This document shows positions 53,804-62,621 of a stretch of 64,000 nucleotides of DNA, piece after piece. The stretch is from contig CAKPVJ010000003.1 in NCBI GenBank assembly GCA_934193515.1, positions 74,850 to 138,849 of the forward strand, read 5' to 3'. The notes below the pieces were generated by a model. That model was not told where the DNA came from. It did no database searches and saw only the letters and a program-made list of their open reading frames with translations. Position 1 is the stretch's first letter; every line of letters starts with the position of its first letter. The DNA is from an uncultured Megasphaera sp. (lineage in GTDB: Bacteria; Bacillota; Negativicutes; Veillonellales; Megasphaeraceae). The translations under genes and the position numbers were made by a program.

Positions 53804-54457
53804 ATGAAGTATAAATTCATAACATCGTTGGTCGTCTTAGCAGGTATGACGACAGCCGCTTTTGCTGCAGACTATACCCTGCGGGCCGGCGACCAGCTTA
53901 GCATTATGATTACACAAGAACAAGATATTAGTACGACGACACAAAACAGCAACTATACGCCGTATCAAATTCGCCCGGATGGCAAGGTATCAGTACCGTT
54001 GGTAGGAGAAATCGAAGCCCAAGGAATGACCGTCAGCCAATTTACAGATACTCTTCGCCAGGGCTTATCCCGCTATATTGTACAGCCTGATGTCGCTGTC
54101 AATATTGTCAAACTCGGCGGCGTACGTGTTTATGTATTTGGCGAAGTCAACAAACCAGGAGCCTATGAATTGACGAAATCCCACCGTGTGATGGACGCTA
54201 TCGGGGCTGCCAACGGCTTTAACTGGGATACAGCCAAAAAGAAAATTTTCCTCATTCATCAGGACAACCCAGAAAAAGCGATTCCTATCAACCTCAATAA
54301 AATGCTGCAAACCGGCGATATGACCGAAAACTATGAAATGCGGGAAGGAGATATTCTCTATCTCACCAAAAACAGCCGTATCAGCTTTGCTAGAGACATT
54401 GCGCCTATCTTCTCGACAGTATACACGATGCAGCGTATTAAAGATCATGATGACTAA
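53804..54457 (+). CDS. Polysaccharide export protein (Wza-like, periplasmic)
   Basis: A 217-residue exported protein with the poly_export domain (YTLRAGDQLSIMI, then RPDGKVSVPLVGEIEAQGMT) and one SLBB-type repeat (VYVFGEVNKPGAYELTKSH). The signal peptide is cleaved at AFA-ADY; there is no lipobox cysteine. It is also shorter than Wza (about 380 residues), so it may need a partner in the outer membrane. A strong AGGAGGT site precedes the ATG. It belongs to the capsule operon but lies behind the hairpin at 53725-53752. Confidence 0.9.
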   Translation: MKYKFITSLVVLAGMTTAAFAADYTLRAGDQLSIMITQEQDISTTTQNSNYTPYQIRPDGKVSVPLVGEIEAQGMTVSQFTDTLRQGLSRYIVQPDVAVNIVKLGGVRVYVFGEVNKPGAYELTKSHRVMDAIGAANGFNWDTAKKKIFLIHQDNPEKAIPINLNKMLQTGDMTENYEMREGDILYLTKNSRISFARDIAPIFSTVYTMQRIKDHDD

Positions 54458-54503
54458 TAGATTTTCTAAGATAGCATAGCCATATCACTAAGGAGTGAAC
54501 CGA

Positions 54504-55958
54504 GTGGAAGAACAAGTTATTGACTTGCGGGAACTTTGGCAAGTCATTTGGGAAAATAAAAAGACAATTGCCGCCGTTACGGCGCTGTTTACGGCCGGTG
54601 CCGGCGCGTATTTGCTGATTGCGTCGCCAACGTATCAGTCTACATCGCTGCTGCGCATCAAACAGAGCCAAGGGCTGGGAGCGTCTATCATGGACAAGCT
54701 GCCCGGCGGCTCGGATACGATGACCAAACAGCGTATGAATACAGATGCGGAAATCCTCAAGAGCCGCAACGTCATCGAACCGGTTATCAAAGCAACAGAA
54801 GAACCCGATGACGACGGCAAGTATCCGACCTATGAAACGTTTATCAAAAGCCACGTTACCACCAAACCGTTCAAAGATACAGAAATCTTACAAGTAGACG
54901 TAACCGGCAAAACACCGGAACAAGCCCAAAAAGCCAATCAGATGATTGTCGATGGCTTTTTAAAACGACTGGCAGAATTATCTCATAAAGAACAGCAAGC
55001 TACGCGTCAATTTTTGGAAAACCGTGTCGGTACGTCTAAAAAAGAATTGGAAGATGCCGAAGGAAAACTGCAGTCCTACCAGAGTGCCAATCAAATTTAT
55101 TCGACAGACAACCAAATGAAAGGCCTGACGGATAAATTATCTGAAATCGACAAAGCCAAAGCGGCAAACCAACTGGATATGGAAACGGCAAAAGCTGCCC
55201 TTGCCAGCGTCAACCAGCAGCTAGGCAGTGCCGGCACGAGTATTGCCGACAGCCCAGCTATTCAGCAGTATAAAGTCCAGCTGGCACAACTCGAAAGCAC
55301 CAAAGCCAGCTATACAGGCAAATATACAGACGAACATCCCAAAATGCAGGAAATCAACCAGCAAATCCAGCAGGCGCAGGCCGGACTCAACAGCGAAATA
55401 GATAAAATCGTTTCCCAGCAGGCCCCGTCAAGCAACTCCGTGCAGCAAGGATTGTTGGCTGATAAATTCAAGAATGAAGCGGCATTAGCCGTTGCAGAAG
55501 GCAAGAGCCAGGCCATTGCTGACCTCGATGCCAAAAACAATGCGACCATAGCCGCACTGCCAGCCAAGCAGCGAGGCTATATCCGCGTCAAACGAGATGC
55601 CGATGTCGCACAGGAAATCTATGTCATGCTGGCAAAACGCTTGGAAGAATCCAAAGTCGCAGAAGTCATGGTCCCCAATGAAGTCCAAGTCGTCGATGCC
55701 GCGACATTGCCGGAAAAACCCATCAAACCGCGCAAACTGCTGACGATGGTAATAGGCATCTTGTTGGGAGCTATCGTCGGAACAGGTGTTGTCGTAGCCA
55801 AATCGCTGCTCAATCGCAAGATTAAGACAACGGACGATGTCGAAAATATCCTGGGACTGCCTGTTATCGGTATTATTCCTGAAGCAAGTGCGGCAGATAG
55901 ACCCTATCAGCATAGAAATGTATTACAGAAATGGAGAGACAAGCTATGGAAGAAATAG
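54504..55958 (+). CDS. Polysaccharide chain-length regulator (Wzz/Wzc N-terminal type)
   Basis: A 484-residue inner-membrane co-polymerase. Residues 1-45 hold the Wzz head (EEQVIDLRELWQVIWENKKT) and first membrane helix. A large periplasmic coiled-coil region follows, rich in Gln, Ala and Lys. The proline-rich PEKPIKPRKLL precedes the second membrane helix at about 410-432. GTG 54504 is favoured because AAGGAG (54490-54495) lies eight bases before it; an in-frame GTG at 54495 overlaps that site. Its end overlaps the kinase gene by 13 bases, giving the split Wzc arrangement seen in Firmicutes. Confidence 0.92.
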   Translation: MEEQVIDLRELWQVIWENKKTIAAVTALFTAGAGAYLLIASPTYQSTSLLRIKQSQGLGASIMDKLPGGSDTMTKQRMNTDAEILKSRNVIEPVIKATEEPDDDGKYPTYETFIKSHVTTKPFKDTEILQVDVTGKTPEQAQKANQMIVDGFLKRLAELSHKEQQATRQFLENRVGTSKKELEDAEGKLQSYQSANQIYSTDNQMKGLTDKLSEIDKAKAANQLDMETAKAALASVNQQLGSAGTSIADSPAIQQYKVQLAQLESTKASYTGKYTDEHPKMQEINQQIQQAQAGLNSEIDKIVSQQAPSSNSVQQGLLADKFKNEAALAVAEGKSQAIADLDAKNNATIAALPAKQRGYIRVKRDADVAQEIYVMLAKRLEESKVAEVMVPNEVQVVDAATLPEKPIKPRKLLTMVIGILLGAIVGTGVVVAKSLLNRKIKTTDDVENILGLPVIGIIPEASAADRPYQHRNVLQKWRDKLWKK

Positions 55959-56659
55959 AATTAATTGTACAAACAGATAGTAAATCTCCTATATCCGAAG
56001 CCTATCGAGCCGTTCGTACTAACTTACAATTTGCCAGCGCAGGTCGGGATATCAACTGCATCAGTTTTACGTCAGCAACACCATCAGAGGGAAAATCGAC
56101 GGCGATTTCCAACATCGCATTGGCCATGGCACAGGACGGCAAAAAAGTACTGCTCATCGATGCCGATATGCGCAAGCCCGTGCAGCATCAAATCTTTGGC
56201 CTGTTCAACAAAGGCCTCAGCAACTGTATCGCCATGAATATGTCGTTGGATGAGGCAATTCAGCCCAGCGACCATCCCAATTTGGACATTTTGGCCAGCG
56301 GCCCTGTACCGCCTAATCCATCCGAACTGCTGGGTTCACAGAAAATGGATGAACTGCTGCAGCAAGTTAAGAATATCTATGACTATGTACTCGTCGATAT
56401 GCCGCCGGTACTCGCTGTTACCGATGCCGCTGTCCTCTCATCCAAAGTAGACGGCATCGTCTTTGTCATCCGATCCGGAAAAATCTCACCGGACGAAGCC
56501 AAATTGGCCAAATCCCGACTGGAACAAGCCGGTGCCAATATCCTGGGGGCCGTCCTCAACGCCGTCCCGCAGCGTCACAGCGGCTATGGTTACGGATACG
56601 GCTATTACTACTATTACGACGAAGAAGGGGAAAAACATAAAAAGAAGAAGCAACAGTAA
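55946..56659 (+). CDS. cpsD: Capsule tyrosine kinase CpsD (BY-kinase)
   Basis: A 237-residue cytoplasmic autokinase that pairs with the Wzz protein. Walker A is TSATPSEGKSTAIS (about 42-55), Walker A' VLLIDADMRKP, and Walker B YVLVDMPPV. The C-terminal tail has a strong tyrosine cluster (GYGYGYGYYYYYDEE), the autophosphorylation site that CpsB would reset, then a Lys-rich end. ATG 55946 was chosen over 55931 because the GGAGAG site lies between them. Phosphorylation cycling is known to control polymer length and export in this family. Confidence 0.94.
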   Translation: MEEIELIVQTDSKSPISEAYRAVRTNLQFASAGRDINCISFTSATPSEGKSTAISNIALAMAQDGKKVLLIDADMRKPVQHQIFGLFNKGLSNCIAMNMSLDEAIQPSDHPNLDILASGPVPPNPSELLGSQKMDELLQQVKNIYDYVLVDMPPVLAVTDAAVLSSKVDGIVFVIRSGKISPDEAKLAKSRLEQAGANILGAVLNAVPQRHSGYGYGYGYYYYYDEEGEKHKKKKQQ

Positions 56660-56681
56660 GTATTGAAAGGAGAAACATACC

Positions 56682-58043
56682 ATGGGGGAACGGAAATTTC
56701 CGCAATCACGTAAATTTGTCATGCTAGTCGGCGACATACTGATTATGATTGGTTCCTACTGCCTGGCAACCGCATTTGTTTTAAATAAAAATATTTTGGC
56801 AGCCAATTTTACCATGTATTCCGATATGATGCTGGTTATGATTGTCATCAACGGCTTACTGTTTAACATTAACGGACTGTATTCAATTGGCCGCAAACGA
56901 TTTGCGGAAATCATTCTCAGCCTGCTGGTCAGCATGCTGGGTACAGCGGTCATTATGATGGCACTCAGCTTTTTTGTACGAGAATTTTCTTATTCCCGCG
57001 GCCAGCTCCTGACCAGTCTGGCTATCCAATGTATCGCCTTTATCGCTTGGCGCCGCGCGGCTTGGCATGTCGAACGCGCAATTCATGCTCGGCGCAAAGC
57101 CTTTTTGCTGGGACCAAAAGAAGAATGCCTCCATGTCTACAATCGCTTGCTCCATCAGCCCCAGCTCAACTGGCATCTGCAATATGTCTGCACGGATATG
57201 CATAAAAACTGGCAGTCTTATGCTGAAGAAACACAGGGCCTGATTGTTTGCCCCGGTGTGGCTAAAGCAGAAAAGAAAGCCGTTATCGACTATTGCTACC
57301 AGCACAACAAACAGGCGATTCTTGTGCCGGACATGTATGAAGTTCTGTGCAATGACGCAGAATTGGGAAAAATCGATGATATTCCCGTCTTTGAAATCCA
57401 AAACCTGCAGCTGAGCCTGGAAAAACGAGTCCTCAAACGAACCCTCGATCTCATCGTTTCCGGTATCGCTTTTGTCATTGCGTTACCGTTTATGGCAATC
57501 TGTACACTGGCCATCAAACTCGGCGACCATGGTCCTATCTTTTACAGCCAGGTACGTATCGGCAAAAACGGGAAACCATTTAAAGTTCACAAATTCCGTA
57601 CCATGCGGACGGATGCAGAAAAATACTCCGGCCCGCAGCTGGCAGAAGAAAATGACCCGCGCATTACCAAAGTCGGCAGAATCCTGCGGGCGACACGCCT
57701 CGATGAACTGCCTCAAATCTGGAACGTCGTCGTCGGAGACATGAGCCTCGTAGGCCCTAGACCCGAACGTCCCTTCTTCGTCGAACAATTCGTCAAAGAA
57801 ACGCCGGAATACGCCTATCGAACCAACGTCAAACCCGGCATCACGGGTCTGGCCCAAGTCTACGGCAAATATAACACGACAGCGTACGACAAACTGGTCT
57901 ACGACCTCATGTACATCCAGCAATGCAGTGTCGTCGAAGACCTGATCATCATGATCCAAACCGTGCGCGTCATCTTCACCAAAAGCGCAACGGAAGGCAC
58001 GGGGATTCAGCAGGAAAAGGATTTGAGCAGTTATGAAATATAA
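56682..58043 (+). CDS. Priming polyprenyl glycosylphosphotransferase (WcaJ/WbaP type)
   Basis: A 453-residue membrane enzyme that starts the repeat unit by moving a sugar-1-phosphate to undecaprenyl phosphate. Four hydrophobic segments lie in the first 130 residues, then a CoA-binding-like domain, then another membrane helix (about 250-275). The catalytic part holds KVHKFRTMRTDAEK, RATRLDELPQIWNVV and MSLVGPRPERPFF, all conserved in the family. The first sugar (glucose, galactose or an aminosugar) cannot be told. It follows cpsD by 22 bases with AAAGGAG. Confidence 0.93.
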   Translation: MGERKFPQSRKFVMLVGDILIMIGSYCLATAFVLNKNILAANFTMYSDMMLVMIVINGLLFNINGLYSIGRKRFAEIILSLLVSMLGTAVIMMALSFFVREFSYSRGQLLTSLAIQCIAFIAWRRAAWHVERAIHARRKAFLLGPKEECLHVYNRLLHQPQLNWHLQYVCTDMHKNWQSYAEETQGLIVCPGVAKAEKKAVIDYCYQHNKQAILVPDMYEVLCNDAELGKIDDIPVFEIQNLQLSLEKRVLKRTLDLIVSGIAFVIALPFMAICTLAIKLGDHGPIFYSQVRIGKNGKPFKVHKFRTMRTDAEKYSGPQLAEENDPRITKVGRILRATRLDELPQIWNVVVGDMSLVGPRPERPFFVEQFVKETPEYAYRTNVKPGITGLAQVYGKYNTTAYDKLVYDLMYIQQCSVVEDLIIMIQTVRVIFTKSATEGTGIQQEKDLSSYEI

Positions 58044-58074
58044 TAAGCGATTACATCGGGAAAGGAGTCTATAG

Positions 58075-58896
58075 GTGGAAAAAACGTATTCTGTCCTCAT
58101 GTCAGTATATTATAAAGAAAAACCGGAATATCTCAAACAAAGCATGGCAAGTATCTATGGGCAAACTGTCCCGACAGATGATTTTGTCTTAGTCTGCGAT
58201 GGGCCGCTGAATACGGAATTGGATGCCGTGATTGACGAAATGCAGCAACAATTTGGCAATGTTCTTCATGTGTGCCGACTAGAAAAAAACGGTGGCTTGG
58301 GAAACGCATTGAATATAGGCATCAAACACTGCAAGAATGAATTAGTAGCTCGAATGGACAGTGATGATATAGCCTATCCGGACCGATGTGAACGCCAATT
58401 ACAACTGTTTGCAAAGCAACCGGATATCAGCATTTGTTCCGGCATCGTCGAAGAATTTTCTACAACACCGACTGTAATCGATGCCAAACGAGTCCCGCCG
58501 GAAACGAATGATGAAATCATCCAATTTGCCAAAACACGCAACCCGTTCAACCATCCCTGCGTCATGTACAAAAAATCTGTCGTAGAGTCGGTTGGCTCGT
58601 ATCAAGATTTTTATTTGCTGGAAGACTATTATTTGTGGATTCGCATGCTGCAGAAGGGCTATCAAGGCTATAACCTGCAGGAACCTCTGCTGTGGATGCG
58701 GGCTGGCAGTGATATGTATAAGCGCAGAGGCGGCTGGAAATATATTGTGTCTCAACGCAATCTTTTTAAATACATGGCAAAAATTGGTTTTATTACTTAT
58801 AATCAATACGTAATTCAAAGCATCGTCCGTTTGATTGGTGCTATTATACCAAATGGGATGCGGGCATTTGTGTTTAAGCAAATGCTTCGGAAATAG
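58075..58896 (+). CDS. Glycosyltransferase family 2
   Basis: A 273-residue GT-A fold transferase, AmsE-like. The N-terminal nucleotide-sugar site begins YSVLMSVYYKEKPEYLKQS, LEKNGGLGNALNIGI follows, and the metal-binding DxD is in ARMDSDDIAYPDR (about 89-101). The ED motif of the acceptor site is in LLEDYYLWIRM. The start is GTG with AAAGGAG upstream. It is the last gene before the base composition falls to visibly higher A+T. Confidence 0.9.
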   Translation: MEKTYSVLMSVYYKEKPEYLKQSMASIYGQTVPTDDFVLVCDGPLNTELDAVIDEMQQQFGNVLHVCRLEKNGGLGNALNIGIKHCKNELVARMDSDDIAYPDRCERQLQLFAKQPDISICSGIVEEFSTTPTVIDAKRVPPETNDEIIQFAKTRNPFNHPCVMYKKSVVESVGSYQDFYLLEDYYLWIRMLQKGYQGYNLQEPLLWMRAGSDMYKRRGGWKYIVSQRNLFKYMAKIGFITYNQYVIQSIVRLIGAIIPNGMRAFVFKQMLRK

Positions 58897-58936
58897 CAAT
58901 AATATTTGAATTAATAAAGTAAAGGGTAGTAGAATT

Positions 58937-59722
58937 ATGATTGATTCAGAGCATATTACTAGTGTTAGAGACTATATTAACTACATAGAAAATTTACCTT
59001 TTGAATTTTCTTTGGCACGAGGGCAGTTTTGGGATTACCCATTATATCCGGGAATTTATAGAAAAGATGAACGGGGAATGGCCCTTTATTCTGAGGCGGA
59101 TAAGAAAAGATTTATTGAAAGTTTTAAAATTTATGCTGCACAATACTTACATGATTTTAATATTAATAATGAAAATGAATGGCTTGTTTGTGCACAGCAT
59201 TTTGGCGTCAATACTTGTTTACTTGATTTTACATATTCACCATTAGTAGCATTGTTGTTTGCAGCTGAAAATGCGTTTGAAGCAAATCAAAACGAAGAAG
59301 AATTACATGATGATTCAAATGATAAAATGGCAGTAGTTTGGTTCCTTAATCCTTCGGAGCTAAATAGTAGAGTGTTTGGGGATAGTCAAGTAATAAATCT
59401 ATCTTCTTCGGAAACTATTGAAACGATGAGGGCGGGTATGCCTTTTGTATGTACAGCGAAGAGAAATAATAAACGTATTGCAGCACAAAATGGCTTATTT
59501 GTTTGCTTTAAAAACGGGGAAAACTCTTTAGAACATATTCCTATTGCCAAAGATATTTTAAAGAAAATAGAGATTCCTCATCGATACTTAAAGGGAATTT
59601 TATCGTCATTATATCGGTTGGGTTTACGATTTAATAAAGTTTATCCAGAACTAACGTCTATATCGAAAGATATAAAACTAGAATACGATGTTAAGCAATA
59701 TATTCAAAATAATGAGGAATGA
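58937..59722 (+). CDS. FRG domain protein
   Basis: A 261-residue protein with an almost complete FRG domain: FSLARGQ (24-30), LYPGIYR (36-42), then a hydrophobic core around AQHFGVNTCLLDFTYSPLVAL (86-105; the middle residues are the signature) and FAAEN. The domain is named for conserved Phe, Arg and Gly residues; its biochemical role is not settled. It has no signal or membrane segment, so it acts in the cytoplasm, unlike its neighbours. It overlaps the DUF262 gene by four bases if the first ATG of that gene is used, so the two are made together. It is A+T-rich and breaks the glycosyltransferase series; likely acquired. Confidence 0.85.
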   Translation: MIDSEHITSVRDYINYIENLPFEFSLARGQFWDYPLYPGIYRKDERGMALYSEADKKRFIESFKIYAAQYLHDFNINNENEWLVCAQHFGVNTCLLDFTYSPLVALLFAAENAFEANQNEEELHDDSNDKMAVVWFLNPSELNSRVFGDSQVINLSSSETIETMRAGMPFVCTAKRNNKRIAAQNGLFVCFKNGENSLEHIPIAKDILKKIEIPHRYLKGILSSLYRLGLRFNKVYPELTSISKDIKLEYDVKQYIQNNEE

Positions 59723-59724
59723 CT

Positions 59725-60888
59725 ATGAGTAACGAGGAAAAAATTAATTTACAAAGTGTAGATCCTAAAAAAAGCGATATGGCTGTCAAAGATATTCTTG
59801 ATAATATAGAAAAGGGAAATAAACTTCAACAAGATGAAAATATCGCAATTACTGAGGATGTTCAATTATCATATATCGACAGTATAATTTTGAAGCCTGA
59901 TTATCAACGTGAATATCGCTTTTCGACTGCTGAAGAAAGTTCACTGATTGAATCAATTTTAGTAGGAATTCCTATACCGCCAGTATTTTTATGTACAACT
60001 CGTTATAAAGGTGTACGAGTAACCGATGTTGTTGATGGGCAACATCGGTTAAAAGCCTTTTATCGATTTTGTACAAATGCATTTAGGTTGATTGATTTAC
60101 CTATTTTAAGTGTTCTTAATGGGAAGAACTATTCAGAATTGAAAACTGAATATAAGGAAAAAATTTTGACTTATAAACTATCGGCATATACTTTTGAAAA
60201 TTTTCCAGGTAAAAATTTTGAATTGGAAGTTTTTAATCGATACAATCGAGGGTCAAAGCCATTAACATCGCAAGAAATTCGAAATGCAGTCTATGCTTCA
60301 CCTTACAATGACTGGGTTAGCTCTTTTGTTGAAAAATTGTATAAAGGCGAAAATGAATCGTTAAAAAAAATTTATAATGTTACTAAAAGTAGATTTTTAA
60401 AGAAAAAAGTGCATGAGGGAATATTTACTATTCTTTATGTATTGGAATATGGCATTTGTACAAATTTTAAAGATTCCACTGAATATGCGAATAAATATAT
60501 GCAAAAGAAATCTTTTTTTGCGAAAAAAAACGGTGAAGATCATTGTGACGAGAAAACTGAGGCTGATCTTGAAAAGATGATTTCTCGATTTGACGAATTT
60601 AATCATTGGCTGATTCAGTGGCAGAATGACACACCTTACCCTTTATCTAAGGAAATCTATGGTGTGTCCAGTAAGAGTTATAAATTTCAAACTTCCATGG
60701 CTTTAATTATTCCAGCTTTATATAAGAAAATTTATATTGATAAAGAAGTTAGCTTCCCTGATTTTGAAGAAGCAAAAAGATCTATTCGCCATTTATTGAA
60801 TACATCATTTTTGGAAAGTAGTGAATATACAGCGTCTTCGACTAATTCACGGGAGATAAGAAAATTGGTTGATTCATTTAATAATTGA
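59725..60888 (+). CDS. DUF262 protein (ParB/GmrS-like nucleotidase fold)
   Basis: A 387-residue protein with an N-terminal DUF262 domain: PDYQREYRFST (about 58-68), SLIESILVGIPIPPVFL and the key DGQHRLKAF (104-112), the form of the DGQQR motif of GmrS-like enzymes. A second family stretch is NRGSKPLTSQEIRNAVY. The HNH-type DUF1524 nuclease domain found in GmrSD is absent; the C-terminal half is helical with no motif I recognise. ATG 59725 has GAGGA seven bases upstream; ATG 59719 overlaps the FRG stop. DUF262 proteins often act in phage defence, so a defence role with the FRG protein is plausible (inference). Confidence 0.82.
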   Translation: MSNEEKINLQSVDPKKSDMAVKDILDNIEKGNKLQQDENIAITEDVQLSYIDSIILKPDYQREYRFSTAEESSLIESILVGIPIPPVFLCTTRYKGVRVTDVVDGQHRLKAFYRFCTNAFRLIDLPILSVLNGKNYSELKTEYKEKILTYKLSAYTFENFPGKNFELEVFNRYNRGSKPLTSQEIRNAVYASPYNDWVSSFVEKLYKGENESLKKIYNVTKSRFLKKKVHEGIFTILYVLEYGICTNFKDSTEYANKYMQKKSFFAKKNGEDHCDEKTEADLEKMISRFDEFNHWLIQWQNDTPYPLSKEIYGVSSKSYKFQTSMALIIPALYKKIYIDKEVSFPDFEEAKRSIRHLLNTSFLESSEYTASSTNSREIRKLVDSFNN

Positions 60889-60909
60889 GAGAATGCATAG
60901 GAGTTAGAC

Positions 60910-61677
60910 ATGATCCCTAAAATAATACACTATTGCTGGTTTGGTAGAAAGCCTTTGCCGTTAAATTACCAGAATTATATGAAGTCTTGGAAAAAAAAAT
61001 GTCCTGATTATGAAATTAAGTGCTGGAATGAGGATAATTTTGATGTAACACAAAATATTTATTGCAAAGAAGCTTATGAGCACAAAAAATGGGCTTTTGT
61101 ATCTGATTATGCTAGATTGAAAGTTATTTATGAGTATGGAGGCATTTATTTAGATACAGATGTTGAAGTTATCAAAGATTTAACACCGCTTATTACAAAG
61201 GGTATTGGATATATTGGCTTTCAAAATTCAGAGGAAGTCACTACTGGGTTAGGATTTGCAGCAGCACCGCATAATTTTTGTATAAAATCAATGTTGGACA
61301 TCTACTCAAGAAGAAGATTTATTTTAGATAATGGCAAGTATAATATAATACCTTGTCCAGCAGCTAATACAGTAGGACTTATGAAATGTGGTTTAAAAGT
61401 GGGTTATCATGCAAGTAAGATTATTCAGCATTTAGAAGGACTTGATGTCTATCCAGAGGAATATTTTAATCCTTTGGATGCAGATACAAAACAGTTGAGT
61501 ATATTTGACAAGACATATACTATTCATTGGTATACTGCTTCTTGGTTCAAGGCTTCAGCAAAGAGAAAGCAAATTTTGAAGAAATTTATTCCTAAGTCAA
61601 TTTTGGAATATCGGACGAAAAAGATTGCTCGGCGAGATATAAGAAAGATTTTTCATGAAGTATCATATAAGGAGTGA
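60910..61677 (+). CDS. Glycosyltransferase with DXD motif (OCH1/capsular GT32 type)
   Basis: A 255-residue capsular polysaccharide transferase. Diagnostic are the head MIPKIIHYCWFGRKPLP, WAFVSDYARLKVIYEYGGIYLD (seen as SDYARLKVIYEYGG) and the DXD site in YLDTDVEV, plus HWYTASW near the end. These fit the sugar-binding DXD family (GT32) common in exopolysaccharide loci. It resumes the sugar-assembly series after the FRG-DUF262 module and overlaps or abuts the next gene's leader. Confidence 0.9.
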   Translation: MIPKIIHYCWFGRKPLPLNYQNYMKSWKKKCPDYEIKCWNEDNFDVTQNIYCKEAYEHKKWAFVSDYARLKVIYEYGGIYLDTDVEVIKDLTPLITKGIGYIGFQNSEEVTTGLGFAAAPHNFCIKSMLDIYSRRRFILDNGKYNIIPCPAANTVGLMKCGLKVGYHASKIIQHLEGLDVYPEEYFNPLDADTKQLSIFDKTYTIHWYTASWFKASAKRKQILKKFIPKSILEYRTKKIARRDIRKIFHEVSYKE

Positions 61678-61685
61678 TAGCATAT

Positions 61686-62621
61686 ATGGATTTAATCACC
61701 TTTGTTATTGTTACATGGAATAATCAACAGCAGATTAGGCAGTGTTTGCAGACTATTATGAAATATACGTTGGTTCCATATCATATTATCGTTATAGATA
61801 ATCAATCTTCTGATGAGACAGTTCAGATTATCCAACAGGAATTTCCTTCTATAGATTTAATAATTAGCCCGGATAATGTTGGCTTTGCAAAAGCCAACAA
61901 CTTGGCATTATGGCAAGTTGACAGCGAATATGTTTGCTTTATTAATCCGGACACCATCCTTACCGAAGATATTATCAATCCATCTGTTCAGGTGCTGAAA
62001 GAACATCATGATGTTGGATTAGTTGCGTGCAAACTACGTAATTTAGACTCCAGTTTACAGCCATCTTGTTTTCATTTTGCTGATGCTTATTCCATGGCAG
62101 GAGAGATATTACATATAGGCAAACTTTTTCCTCAATTCTTCTGTAAAAAATATTTTACGAATTTTTATAATGCTAAAGATGATTTTTACCCTCAATGGGT
62201 AATTGGTGCCGAAATGGTAATGAGGACTCAGGAAGCAAAAGCTATAGGTGGTTTTTCAACTGAATATTATATGTATACAGAGGATATGGATTTATGTAAA
62301 AAAGTAGACAGTCTTCTGAAAAAAAATATATATTACTTGGCTAATGTATCTTTGATCCATTTAGGTGGTGCGAGTGAAGCACAAAACTTTAATTATAATA
62401 AGCAAGAAAAATTAATCCAAAACGATATGATTTTTATTAAAAAATTTTATGGAGAAAATGAAGTACAAAAAGCATTGAAAAATATGAATCGAGCATATCG
62501 CCTCAGATTGAGATTATTGAAGTATTTTTATTATCGGACAGATAGAAACTTGCAAATAGATAAGACAAAAAAGGTAATAGACATAATTAAGGAGATTAGG
62601 AATGACTATTGTAGTAGGTAG
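61686..62621 (+). CDS. Glycosyltransferase family 2, rhamnosyltransferase-like
   Basis: A 311-residue GT2 enzyme. The N-terminal LITFVIVTWNNQQQIRQCL and VIDNQSSDET are followed by DNVGFAKANNLAL and the metal-binding site in CFINPDTIL, a layout shared with WbbL-type rhamnosyltransferases. A late TEDMDLCKKV gives the ED motif. ATG 61686 is favoured; an in-frame GTG at 61674 overlaps the AAGGAG ribosome site. Its 3' end overlaps wzy by 20 bases. Confidence 0.88.
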   Translation: MDLITFVIVTWNNQQQIRQCLQTIMKYTLVPYHIIVIDNQSSDETVQIIQQEFPSIDLIISPDNVGFAKANNLALWQVDSEYVCFINPDTILTEDIINPSVQVLKEHHDVGLVACKLRNLDSSLQPSCFHFADAYSMAGEILHIGKLFPQFFCKKYFTNFYNAKDDFYPQWVIGAEMVMRTQEAKAIGGFSTEYYMYTEDMDLCKKVDSLLKKNIYYLANVSLIHLGGASEAQNFNYNKQEKLIQNDMIFIKKFYGENEVQKALKNMNRAYRLRLRLLKYFYYRTDRNLQIDKTKKVIDIIKEIRNDYCSR

